A DNA stretch of 64,000 bases from Heliocidaris tuberculata (GCA_025618425.1 CM046833.1:9837327-9901326), one strand, 5' to 3'. Counted from the first letter of the stretch, positions 44,030 through 54,373 are shown. The notes: a model not told the origin generated them from the sequence alone. Program-made: numbers and translations.

Positions 44030-44630
44030 ATAGTCCATGAATAGGTGAATAAGCCCCCCCCCCCCCCTCCTCTCCACCAAACATTTTGTTTGATATTGAT
44101 TTCAATAATATTCGTACATAGCAAGTTAATCATTATAGGCTTCTACACAGATGATTTTTCTTTATCTTCCAAGCCAATAGACTGTTGAGTTAGGTATAGA
44201 TGAAATATTTTTGATCTCTTCTCGTGATCTAAATGACCTTCTATTTGTCTATTTGACTTTTCTGTGTCACATAGACCAGTGGATTTCAATTCAACAAAGT
44301 CTTTGGAAAACGTCTTTTATAAAAAAGATGAATAGGATAAAGTTTCATTATTATCATATTGATTATAAAAAAGCAGTATTTTTAAAATCATCATAACATC
44401 GATCGTCATTATATTATCATCGTTATTTTTGTAAGTAGTATTTTTTATGATTATCATTTTTAATATGATTAGGTTATGATTATTATCATCATGACTGTTA
44501 TTGTTATTACTATTATTATTAATGTTATTATTGTTAATATTATTATTATTTCATTGACCTTACCATATTTCGTAATGCTTTTATGAATATCATGTGGCAT
44601 TTTTGTCTTTGTTTCTTTTTTCTACCACAG
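44030..44630. other. No gene; ATT/ATC-rich DNA
   Basis: C14 run near 44045, then AT-rich DNA with a degenerate ATT/ATC trinucleotide zone (44395-44560). Its last 30 bases form a strong polypyrimidine tract leading to CACAG at 44626-44630, the acceptor of the next feature. Confidence 0.5.
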
Positions 44631-44781
44631 GTAAAGAGTTGATGAAACGTCTACCTCGGCGAATCTGCGAATCGTTGTCTTCCATTCCAGACGTTTGTAC
44701 CGTAGGCCACACACCAAAGACTTCAGGGATGATAACAGACTTCCATTAAAACGGCTGGAACTACACCTAGATCCCGTCCAG
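44631..44781 (+). other. Possible internal exon (151 bp)
   Basis: Preceded by TTTTTGTCTTTGTTTCTTTT...CTACCACAG, a very good acceptor, and followed by CCAG|GTAAAT, a reasonable donor, all on the plus strand. It is GC-richer than its flanks. No frame is open across the whole exon. One frame is open for 49 codons after a TAA in the first four bases; another starts at ATG 44642 and stops after 35 codons. It could therefore be a 5' untranslated or long non-coding RNA exon, or a terminal coding exon. The minus-strand frame 44622-44870 lacks matching splice sites. No protein family is recognised. Confidence 0.4.
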
Positions 44782-45180
44782 GTAAATTGCATGCTTCTTG
44801 TCCATGTCCGTAAGATGTATGTGAGGTGTTTTAAATATATTTTTTCTAGAGCTTTCGTAATGCTGTTCATTGTATTATATGTGTAAACCAGGTAGAGTAT
44901 ACTGTATCACAAAGAATGATTCTACATGCATTTGTAGGCGCCGTCTTCGCTTTGAAGTTATAATCAGGCTAACTTTCTCCTCAATAACACGCACAATATA
45001 CAGATACAAGAGCACTGCACTTGTCGCCGGATCGTGCCGTACAGAAGCAATAGAAAACAAACAAATAAACAAGAACAAAGCGACTGATAAAAGATAATAA
45101 TCGCGGAACAAAACGACGCTGAATGACACGTACAAAAACAACAGAAAGCAGCTAATTTTGTCCCAAAGGGCACATGGAAA
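44782..45180. other. No gene recognised
   Basis: Overlapping short frames on both strands (44870-45173) share no recognisable motif. The sequence is otherwise ordinary. Confidence 0.45.
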
Positions 45181-45188
45181 TGTGATAA

Positions 45189-45218
45189 CCTCTATCTTTC
45201 TTTTCTTTTCCTTTCTTT

Positions 45219-45292
<74 letters not shown>

Positions 45293-45345
45293 GGGGGGGG
45301 GGGGAGGTTGGCACAACATTCTTAGACTTGTGCCCCCCCCCCCCC
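45189..45345. repeat. Poly-T block followed by a G13/C13 hairpin
   Basis: About 100 nt of T with a few C (45189-45290) is followed by G13 (45292-45304). Then come GGCACAA (45310-45316), its complement TTGTGCC (45328-45334) and C13 (45333-45345). GGATCCGCCACTG, a CAGTGGCGGATCC transposon-like terminus, follows at about 45364-45376, so the hairpin may lie at the end of a decayed element. Confidence 0.8.
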
Positions 45346-45943
45346 TAACTACCCGAGAATCCTGGATCCGCCACTGACAAAACCAACAAAAATCAACAAA
45401 CATTTATTCTGGTGTGGCTAGTCCCCTTCTCTGGACCCTCTGATCAAGCACACACACACTCACATACACACCCCCCAGTTACTTCAGTAAATGTCACACT
45501 AACTCCCATGCACCCACCATGCTTGTTTAACCTAACCATTCTGGTATGTGGATCATTCCACGCTTGAATTCTTCCGAAAGAAAAAAAGAGTCACGGCCGC
45601 TTCCATAAAATCATCTATCACTGTCAGCAGAGTGTTAAATTCCACTGATAATTATTGTGACATCTCAAACAGGTGAGCAGATATTTGCTCCGGGGTTTAT
45701 TTCGTCAGAGATATTATAGGGTTAGGGTTAGGGCTTCAGTTGGGTTTTAGCTGGGCTTTAGGGTAAAGGTTATAGGGACAGGTATGGTGTTTGATCCAGA
45801 GTTGAAGTTTGGTCATCGGTCAGTGTTAGGAAATTGACAGCGGGGCAATTATCGCCTTAGAGCATGAGTTCATGTGGATGCTCCGATATGCACCGGGGTT
45901 TATTATTTCGTCAAAGCAAGGAGGGCTTGCCTAGTACCTCCTA

Positions 45944-45984
<41 letters not shown>

Positions 45985-46219
45985 GGGTTAGGATTAGGGT
46001 GGGGATTAGTGTTAGTGTTAGAGATAGGCACATTGTTTGGTTCAGAGTTGGAATTGAGAATTCTTTAAATATAGGAAATTGTCCGCTGAGCTATAATTGT
46101 CGTGGGAGTACGTTTTGTCAAACCTTCAAACAATCACCCTCGTCTGTAGTAGATGATTGTTGCAGTGTCTGATCTAAAACATTTCCCCTGATTCTATGAC
46201 AAATTCTCCGGCAACAAAA
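45346..46219 (+). repeat. Telomere-like repeat family, two copies
   Basis: At about 45667-45890 and 45968-46120 the same ordered words recur: CTCCGGGGTTTATTTCGTCA, TAGGGTTAGGGTTAGGG, GTTTGATCCAGAGTTGAA, TTAGGAAATTG and a closing GGGCAATTATCG-type segment. Similar copies lie at 46995-47100 (inverted), 47905-48030 and 51000-51240, with edges near 38385-38460 and 38895. The TTAGGG words are short and embedded in a longer dispersed unit, so this is an interspersed repeat, not a telomere. A 34-nt A run lies at 45948-45981. Confidence 0.75.
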
Positions 46220-46470
46220 CAAGATTCAAGATTCAAGATATCTTATTTAACCGTATAAACATACAACTAATCAATGGTATACAAATGGAATATGGTAAGG
46301 ACCAATGGAAAAGCAAAGTGCTTGTAAGGATGGCCCCGAAGTAAATTGTGGCTGAAGCATGTGTCGGTCGGGTCGGATCACCCATCTCGCATCCCGATTG
46401 TAGAACACAATGCTCCGGTTCTGTAATGTATACAAAATAATGTATGCACATTTCTTCTCTGAGCAATTAC
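46220..46470 (-). mobile_element. Retroposon 3' end with (TCTTGAA)n tail
   Basis: Read on the minus strand the segment ends GTTAAATAAGATATCTTGAA followed by repeated TCTTGAATCTTG (complement of 46220-46240). Short tandem heptamers at the 3' end are typical of some LINE/SINE families. The minus frame over it (46271-46552, 93 codons) has no reverse-transcriptase motif. The 5' boundary is not visible. Confidence 0.4.
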
Positions 46471-46492
46471 TGACATGACTGACGAGCTGTTC

Positions 46493-46665
46493 CATTAACC
46501 TGCTTTTTATAAATGAATGAGCCTCAGTGCTTGGAATCCAGTTTCCATACATTACTTGTTGCTATGTCGGACATGCCTTGGGCAAGCTTTCAGGCTATCA
46601 TGAACAACCTTTGTTTGAAAGGTATGCATGTATAAAATTTGAATACATTACCGAACCGGTCTATT
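46493..46665. mobile_element. MITE with AATAGACCTGTTTA-type termini, diverged copy 2
   Basis: Shares TCCATACATTACTTGTTGCTATGTCGG, GCAAGCTTT and the terminal CCGGTCTATT with the copy at 16716. The left terminus (ATTAACCTGCTTTTTATAAATG) is diverged. The core GTTGCTATGTCGG links it to the 62-bp minisatellite. Confidence 0.55.
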
Positions 46666-46680
46666 GCTATGCGGTCAATA

Positions 46681-46972
46681 GGGAGTTTTCGTTCAGCAAA
46701 GAACGCAGGATTTGAGGACGGAGATTACACAATGACAAAGGACGCCTAGGCATTCTTTGTCGAAAATGAAAGAACCGGAACAGCAATACTAGATCAAGAG
46801 CGCACGCTAGATTGCAAATGCATCGTTCGCTCTGAATCTAGGATGAAACTACTGTTCCGGTTCTTCAATTTTCCACAAAGACTTTAAGACGGGCGTCCTT
46901 TGTCATGTGTATTTGTTAATCTCCGTCCTATAGAATCCCGCCGCCCGCGTACGTTGCTGAACGAAAACTCCC
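46681..46972. mobile_element. TA-flanked foldback MITE
   Basis: GGGAGTTTTCGTTCAGCAA and its complement TTGCTGAACGAAAACTCCC are perfect at the ends, and complementarity continues imperfectly for about 80 bp (GACGGAGATTA, ATGACAAAGGACGCC). TA flanks both ends (46679-46680 and 46973-46974). A TA duplication suggests Tc1/mariner-like or another TA-targeting transposase. The 292-bp interior is non-coding. Confidence 0.85.
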
Positions 46973-46994
46973 TACTATCCTACACTGACGGAAC

Positions 46995-47100
46995 TCTTAA
47001 CTTAAATCTTTGACCAAAGTCGCCTAACACTGTACCCCACCCTAAACCTACATATATATATTTTTTTGAAATGAAGTCCGGAGCAATATTGTCGCTGGAG
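46995..47100 (-). repeat. Telomere-like repeat family, inverted fragment
   Basis: ACCCCACCCTAAACCTA and GAAATGAAGTCCGGAGCAAT are the inverted counterparts of the words at 45.7 kb. The repeat is cut at 47100 by the hAT MITE and may resume after 47479. Confidence 0.55.
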
Positions 47101-47471
47101 CAGTGTTTCCACACGTCAAAACAACCTCGAATTTCCTGAAATTAAAAAAAGAAAAAAGAAAAAAAGAAGCCTCTTTACGTCCCGCTTGTTGTTGTTTTTC
47201 TTCCATGAATTCATCAAGGGAGGCTAACGTATGATCTTGCCGCCTCTGAATATCAACTTTTTTGTATGAATTTTACCTTGAATTCAGAGGAAACGGGGAC
47301 AAAATATCAGTTTCTACATTTAAAAAAATAGAAGTGAAAAGCTCCACTTTCATAAATATTCCTGAATTCATTTCCTGAAATGTCCTGAAATCATCTGATT
47401 TCCCTAAAATTACCTGAAGAATACCAGTATTTCCTGAGTTTCGGGAAATTTTCTTCACAGCGGAAACACTG
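47101..47471. mobile_element. hAT-like MITE with perfect 8-bp target duplication
   Basis: CAGTGTTTCC at the left and GGAAACACTG at the right are perfect 10-bp terminal repeats. CGCTGGAG flanks both ends (47093-47100 and 47472-47479). CAGTG...CACTG ends and an 8-bp duplication define the hAT superfamily. The interior has repeated TTTCCTGAAAT words and no coding capacity. It landed inside a telomere-like repeat copy. Confidence 0.93.
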
Positions 47472-47479
47472 CGCTGGAG

Positions 47480-48089
47480 CATGTTTCACTTTGTCAGGCA
47501 GCCCCTGTAAACTAATTGGAAACTCTAAAAGGCTAATTAATGGTCATTCTTCCACGCTTATATACGGGTGAGAGGCGGTTCTTGATTCCACCAATTGGAC
47601 ATAAACATGTTGCAGGGATGAAAGAAAATGCAATCATTAATTTGTTTGTTGACCTTGTGTATTACATATTCATAACCGTGGCAACTCATCGACGATTTCG
47701 CTCATTAATACAAAATGTGTGGTAATTATCTGATCCCTATTAAACGTATAGGAAACCCGTATCATCTGAAATCTCATTCGATATGGTCGAAATAAATTTA
47801 TTTGTGTGTTTTTTTAAAGAAATTGAGATGTTGAAATAATGTCTTGCTTTCTTTTTTTTTGTTGGTTTGTTTGTTTGTTTGTTTGTTTGCCGTTGATCCG
47901 ACATTTTCCCGGGCTTTATTTCGTCAAAGAGAAAAGGGAAAGGGATTTGGGTGGGATTAGGTTTTAGTTTAGGTTCAGGGATAGTTAGTGTTAGTCAAGG
48001 GTTGACGTTAGAAATTCGATTAGTGTCCGTGGCGTAACAAGGGGGGGGGGGGGAGAGATTATTACGGGATGTCTTTATTATACCCTTTT
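47480..48089. other. No gene; telomere-like copy and G run
   Basis: A (GTTT)n run at 47866-47889 leads into another telomere-like copy (CCGGGCTTTATTTCGTCAAA at 47910, GGGATTAGG, TAGTGTTAGTC). A G14 run lies at 48041-48054. No gene is seen. Confidence 0.5.
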
Positions 48090-48140
48090 TGTCCCCGCCG
48101 AACGAAGTTCGCGAGGGGACTATGAAACGGGCTCCGTACG

Positions 48141-48171
<31 letters not shown>

Positions 48172-48967
48172 CCGTCCGTCCGTCCGTCTGTCCGTGTGTG
48201 CTCAAATGTTAGAAAATGCTACTTCTCCGTCATTTCTTGGCCGATTTTGATTCCGATTGTTTTATCTGATAGGGCTGGGTGGGGGCTTCCAAACTTCTAC
48301 ACAGAATTTTGAAATTCATTAATTATGCAAATTTATGCAAATTTATTCAAAATTGACGAAAAATGCTACTTCTCCTCTATTTCACATCGGATTTTGATTC
48401 CGATTGTTTTATCTGATAGGGCTGGGTGGGGGCTTCCAAACTTGTACACAGAATTTTGAAATTCATTAATTATGCAAATTTATGCAAATTTATTCAAAAT
48501 TGACGAAAAATGCTACTTCTCCTCTATTTCACATCGGATTTTGATTCCGATTGTTTTATCTGATAGGGCTGGGTGGGGGCTTCCAAACTTGTACACAGAA
48601 TTTTGAAATTCATTAATTATGAAAATTTATGCAAATTTATTCAAAATTGACGAAAAATGCTACTTCTCCTCTATTTCACATCGGATTTTGATTCCGATTG
48701 TTTTATCTGATAGGGCTGGGTGGGGGCTTCCAAACTTCTACACAGAATTTTGAAATTCATTATTCATGCAAATTTATGCAAATTTATTCAAAATGGCTGA
48801 AGGTTCATAATGTTTTCATGTTTTATATTTCAGTTGTATACATGCATTGTTGGTATTCTCTTCTTTTGCATGCAGTAACATTATTATTTTATTCACTAAA
48901 GTTTTTCACTGAAGTTTTAAGGTTCAGGCTAGTTAATTTCCACAGATCTGCACTTCCGGCGGGGACA
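48090..48967 (+). mobile_element. 878-bp element with internal tandem repeats and TGTCCCCGCCG ends
   Basis: Starts TGTCCCCGCCGAACGAAGTT and ends TTCCGGCGGGGACA, an 11-bp inverted terminal repeat. Near the left end CGAAC-GAA-GTTCG can form a small hairpin. Then come (GT)n and (CCGT)n microsatellites (48147-48195), four 147-bp tandem units and a unique right part. Tandem core repeats next to a microsatellite recall Helitron-derived DINE/pearl-type elements, but inverted ends argue for a TIR transposon. I cannot decide. No target duplication is clear. Confidence 0.7.
48216..48800 (+). repeat. Four 147-bp tandem units
   Basis: The word ATGCTACTTCTCC starts at 48216, 48363, 48510 and 48657, exactly 147 bp apart each time. 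Units contain GATTTTGATTCCGATTGTTT, TGATAGGGCTGGGTGGGGGC and an AT-rich AATTATGCAAATTTATGCAA segment. Units 2-4 are nearly identical. Unit 1 differs at its start (CCGTCATTTCTTGGCC). The period equals the DNA length of a nucleosome core, which may or may not be coincidence. Confidence 0.95.
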
Positions 48968-50173
48968 TTTATTACGCATTGCGTAATTTACTCATTCACT
49001 TGTTTGTACTTACGGTATGCCTCATTTGATTTGGGGGTCCTTCCCGCTTTTTCGTTAACGCGATATCTCAAGAACCCTAACCCTAACCTATAGGAAGACG
49101 ATCTGATTAGATTTTGGGGTAGTAAGTCAAAGGTCACAGAGGTCAATTTCTGAAATTTCAGGTGTTAGGTAGCTCAAGAACCATTTTAGGGACGAACTTC
49201 AAACTTGCGTTCTGTTTTTGTAAATCTTCTATTCTTTCGTTTGCGAAAATGTGTAAATAGCATGTCAAATTTTACACCAAAGCTATCAAGTTATGAAGAT
49301 CTTGTCTGACACAGAAGACACTTGGATTTTCTCCGAGTTTCTGTGCAGTTTTACATTTTATCGATTTTATATTTAAAAAAGAAGATCATCCCTGTAGCTT
49401 TTAAGATACAATGAGGGGAGGGGATGGGTAAATCGGATGTCGATTTGAGATTAGAAATGTCATACAATTAGAACTTCCTCTTTTCAGGATTTGTGTTAAG
49501 GTTTAGAAGGGATTTTCCAAACGACAATGATTATTAGTAAACAGTTAAAACACTGGAGGGATTATAGAGGCACACAATGCGGAGCAAAGAGAAATGCAAT
49601 GCTAAGAATCCACTTTCGGATACTAAGATCCATCTGAGGCTATAACATTAATGAAATAAAACTATAGGTTAAATGAACAGTTAAAGCCTAGGAGGGGATT
49701 TTAGGTTCAATGTCAAGAACAGAAATAATTGATATTAAATACATTTACAATTCCATTTCTCAATACCACCATTACACCCACGTGTTTCCAAATCCGCAGC
49801 AACATTCTGAACCGAACGCTTAAAAATGAAAATTGAGTTTTGGTGAAGATGAATAATAATTTGTATCAGCTGAAAACGAATTATAATAATTTGTATTAGC
49901 ATAAAAGAATTATAATGATGTATATCAGCTTACAAGAATTATAATAATAATATTATAGAATAAATATCCCGTGGACAGTGGTTGGACCAAACATTCATGT
50001 CACATGTTTGTGCAGTCAGTTCCATTTCTGTGTGTAGTACTTTTCAGTGAGATAAGGTCAATTTCCTATAATTTGAATGATTCTAAGACTTATGTACATA
50101 ATCAGCCTTTCCGAATTGCTTCCAGACAGTTTCTTTCACAATACAATAGCATGACCAGAACTCAACTTCATCC
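48968..50173. other. No gene recognised
   Basis: CCCTAACCCTAACC occurs at about 49075-49088, a telomere-like word on the opposite strand. The rest is AT-rich; AATTATAATAATTTGTAT-type repeats lie at 49850-49950. No open frame is recognisable. Confidence 0.5.
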
Positions 50174-50177
50174 TTAA

Positions 50178-50762
50178 AGGGCAATCCAACCTTGGTAATA
50201 AGTTGATTTGTGTGAAAGCAGAACATTAAGAAAAACAGGATGGTGAAAGTTTGAAAGAAATCGGACAAGGACTAAGAAAGTTATGGATGCTTGAAAAATG
50301 AGATCACTACATCTATGCGAATCTCAAATTGGCAATTTGATGAGTCAATTCTGACATTTTTGTGGACAACTCTCCCATTTGTCGTACACAAAAATATCAT
50401 TAATTTGCGGTTTTCTTCGAGGCGCTTTTACCCTCGGGGCAGTACTCAAAATATCTTGGAGATAGCATATTGCTATAGGTCCTCATGAACGAAAAGATCC
50501 TGCCGAGTAATGCATTTTGAAAAAAAAATGACATTTTAGTCATATTTTGTGTTAGAGCGAATGGGGGAGTTGTCCACAGCTACATCACAGTGACATTACC
50601 TATTCGGTCAATTTGAAAACTCCATATGCATAGTGATTACAACTTTCAAAAATTCATAACTTTCTTATTGCTTGTCCGATTTCGTTCAAACTTTCACCAA
50701 TCTGCTTCTATGATTTTTCCCCTTTCTTTCAAAGCAACTTGCTATTAAGGTTGGATTTCCCT
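50178..50762. mobile_element. TTAA-flanked foldback MITE, family T3
   Basis: TTAA at 50174-50177 and 50763-50766 flank AGGGCAATCCAACCTTGGTA and the complementary TAAGGTTGGATTTCCCT. Complementarity continues for over 100 bp (GAAAGTTTGAA, GAAATCGGACAAG, AGAAAGTTATGGAT). The 585-bp element has a unique centre with no coding sign. It is related to the element at 41093-41935. Confidence 0.9.
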
Positions 50763-51534
50763 TTAAGCACATTGTTAAATTTATATCAGTCCCATGCACT
50801 CCCGTCACGGTGTGTGAGGATTTTTTATGGCACATACGGGAAAGTGGACATGTGGGACTATCTGTCATCGCGAACCAACCAGGCGAAAATGTTTCGAATG
50901 TCCTGGGAAGCTAGGCGAGGAATGATTTGTAACGAAAGGGCGGACGCATCACGTGCTTGTATAAGAGATTTTGACGGTAGTTTTCAGAAAGAGGCTGACC
51001 CGATATTTGCTTCGGCAGTATTTCATAAAAAATGTATAGGGTAGAGTTGGGTTTAGAGTCAGGGTTATATAGGGTTTTCATGAAAGCTCCAGGCCTCGAG
51101 TTAAGATCACAATTGCACTTGGGTTTAGGATTAAGGTTATGTTAGGTTGGATTAAGTTTTAGGGTTTGGATTAGTATTAGGGTGGGAATGTTGATCCATA
51201 GTTGAAATTAGAAAGTTGGTTAGTATAGGACAATGGCCGCAGGACCGTGTGTCGTAGAACCAAACAAGGACCAATGTGATGTGCTCGGCCATCAACGCTA
51301 CACTCTAAATGGAAAAGTTAGAGGTTTTGTTAAAGTCAGAAAGTGTATGGTTGAAAAAATACCCATTAAATACTGAATGTCAGCACAACTTTGCTCATTG
51401 TCCAACGCACATTCGGCAATGAATTCAAAGAGTTTTCAATGAACTGTACAGTATTTTGAGAATGTACGTAGGCGTTGACAAAGGAATGTTCAGTTGAAAG
51501 CATACAAAGTTACAAGTTACATCGGCGGATCCAC
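50763..51534 (+). repeat. Telomere-like repeat family copy within unrecognised DNA
   Basis: CGATATTTGCTTCGGCAGTATTTCATA (51000 region), GGGTTTAGAG, TTAGGGTTTGGATTAGTATTAGGG and ATGTTGATCCATAGTTGAAATTAG at about 51000-51240 follow the word order of the 45.7 kb copies. The 101-codon frame at 50739-51044 overlaps a MITE end and this repeat and is not recognised as a gene. Confidence 0.55.

Positions 51535-51583
<49 letters not shown>
51535..51583. repeat. (GT)n microsatellite
   Basis: About 22 uninterrupted GT units, then CGTGTGCGTGCGTGTGTG. Thr-His frames on the minus strand are artefacts. Confidence 0.95.
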
Positions 51584-52813
51584 GTGTGCGTGCGTGTGTG
51601 GGCGAGACAATCGTGGGTTAGCCAATGAGTTTCCATTTTTGAACATTCGAAATGTTTTGAAGGAAACTTAGTCCAGACTTTTATAAGCAGAAAGATACTA
51701 TATAAAGCAATTATTAACTGAATCATTCATGATAAAAAAAAAATGGAAGACAAAAGAAAGAAAGGGGGAAAAAGGAAAGAAATATTATGTGATTAGATAA
51801 GGTTTTTTTTTAAGATGGATTTTCACAGAATTTACACATCCTTTTCCTAAACACGTTCATAAAAGGCCCTTGCCCTCATAGAAGATAATCAGTTTGCTTG
51901 AAACATTTCCACTTTTTCCCACAATTTTGTTAAATAGACATAAATTTCCTTGAAAATCTTATCGTAAATACTTTAATATAGGTAGGCTGCGGGGCGATGG
52001 CGTCAATAGGATATTGAGAGGGGGAGGGGGCTTTGAATCAGGACAAAATTTGTCAGTTTGTGCAATATTTTTCAACAAGCAACCCCACCCCCCCAAAAAA
52101 AAAAATGAAAAAAAAAAAAAAAATGAAAAAAAAAAAAAAAAAAAAAAATTAATAATAAAAATAAATAAATAAATGAAAATAAATAAATAAAATGACATGA
52201 AAAATAAATTTTAAAAGAATAAAATAACGTCTCCACATTTTCAAATTTGCCCGATAAGGGTAAAATAGGTCCGCAGATTTTCAAATTTTCAGTTAGTTAT
52301 ATGTCTTTAAAAAAAATCAAATTTAAAGCAAGCAGAAAGAGAGAGACAGTGAGAGAAGAGAAAAAGAGAGAGAGAGATTTTTTCATTGAAAAATTCTCAC
52401 CGAGGCTTTGACTGCAGTGATTCATAATTATCATTGATGAAGGCACACAAGCTGCGGATCTGTTGAATTTGTCCTTGCTTGACTTTCTCATTAGTATGTA
52501 ATGATTGTACAAAAAGAAAACAAAATGGTTAGTCCTTCTACACAAAGGAAAATTACAGGACACTAATAATTACCGCATGACTACTGTAGTATTCGGTGCA
52601 AAAATATGTGTGTGAGTTCGTTGTTTTCATTATATTTATTATATTCTCATAAAGAGAGCAGTGAAGACATTTCTTATGGACAAGTTATCCTTGCATATAT
52701 AGGAGACGCAGTCGCATTCATCTTGTTTACTCATTTGTTTTTTCTTATGAGAACTACATGGTATACCTTGTTATTTTTGTGCATTTCAAGACAAAATTTC
52801 TTTTTCCAGATGG

Positions 52814-52850
<37 letters not shown>

Positions 52851-53673
52851 AAAGGAGAAAAAAAAAATTGGCTTCAAGTTCTGATTTTGTTTACGTCATG
52901 CAATCAATATTCTGGCACGATTCTAACTTGTTACGTAGAAATATCACGAGATAAAATGTAACATTTTTTTTTTCTTCTACCAGCATATATTGTCTGCATT
53001 TTATCGCCTTTTTGTATGATTTTTCATGTCATTCTTTGAACTGCCTGCATCCTGATTTCGTCGTTTTCCCGCAATGTCACATGGGAAAATTCGTTCGGAA
53101 TACATGTAGGAAAATGTCAAGGTGAAAATGTTCACGTATATGCAATGTCATATATAGCGTTATGATCTTCAGAAGCATGAATTGAAATCGTATTAGGTCT
53201 AATATTTCTTCCTTTTATTTATTTTTATTTATTTTTATCTCGTCGTGAAAGTAGTTGAGTTATTCCTCCTCGATCCAAACTTCTTTTCGAACCCACGCAT
53301 TTGAATTTCTCTGAATTCTAAAGCGGGTTATATTATCTATCTATAATTACAATAATGCTTTTGAATATATAAAACCTATAGAGTGGTAAATGCTTGAATT
53401 CCCTCGTTCAGAATTCTTGACAACTATCCTATTTCAGTAGGTCTTGTTCATGGGACACAGCTGCCGCAGACCGCCTTGATCTTTACGTACGTCGCATTCT
53501 ACAGCTACCAGCGGTACGGGCGATAAATTTGACTTATTTTGTAAACAAATGCCACGTTAATTCTCGACGGAGATGAGCAAAGATGTGTCCTCATTAATTA
53601 TCGGTGGTAATGCCCGTCGCATGCACTGTCATGCGTCATTGTGCTGACGTGGGACTCCGTCAGCTAGTATCCT
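51584..53673. other. No gene; A-rich and CA tracts
   Basis: An A-rich block (52094-52200, including AAATAAAT repeats) follows a C7 run. A GA stretch is at 52334-52377 and (CA)n lies at 52817-52846. Remaining sequence is AT-rich with no recognisable frame. Confidence 0.5.
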
Positions 53674-53908
53674 GGGGGGGGGGGGGGGGGTGTTTCATAA
53701 AGAGTTAAGTTTGACTTAAAGTCGCACTTAAATTCCTAATTGCGTACGGTATATGACACATCACCGCATTGGTCAGATCATGCTCAGGGGACGCGCGCTA
53801 TTGAGTAATCTACCATTGAGATTACGCGTTTAATACCGTATGCGTATTGACACTTACGCATGACTTTAAGTCAAACTTATCTCTTTGTGAAACACCCCCC
53901 CCCCCCCC
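53674..53908. mobile_element. MITE with GGGGGTGTTTCA termini, copy 2
   Basis: Matches 9477-9692 in the same orientation through the whole length, for example TTAAGTTTGACTTAAAGTCG and GGTCAGATCATGCTCAGGGG. It is bounded by G18 on the left and C14 on the right, so the terminal G/C runs have expanded relative to copy 1. It is non-coding. Confidence 0.88.
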
Positions 53909-54310
53909 GGTCTTTGATGCTACATGAGAGTGAAATCGTACAAAAGGTTAATGGAAAATTATAAGTGCATAGAATACCTTGACTTACTTGCGCAGTGTAC
54001 TAATTGCCTTCATAGTAGGCTTAATTAGCGTACATGAATGAAAATATAACACAGTCCAAATTATGCCTCGTGTGCAACGGGCGTAACAAAATGGAGTGGG
54101 ATTGCTTTACTGATGGGAGAGGACGTCAGCTCGATGAGAAAATTTAATGCAAAGCTTATGAAAAATTAATTTTTGCATTCTTAAAACTTGATTAACTGTT
54201 TTATGGGCTTCACTGTTTAATTTCATTTAATATTTTTGTATACAAGATTATTACCGTAGTACCACCAACATGTCTAACGACTAACCATACAAATTTCATC
54301 CTATTTATCC

Positions 54311-54369
<59 letters not shown>
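54311..54369. repeat. (TA)n microsatellite
   Basis: About 29 TA units with one slip at TAATA. The frame across it is a Tyr-Ile string. Confidence 0.95.

Positions 54370-54373
<4 letters not shown>

Noticed and set aside
44622..44870. Minus-strand 82-codon frame over the possible exon
   Set aside because: There are no acceptor or donor sites on the minus strand, while the plus strand has strong ones.
45718..49088. Telomere or chromosome end
   Set aside because: Only two to three TTAGGG-like words occur per site, in both orientations, embedded in a longer dispersed repeat.
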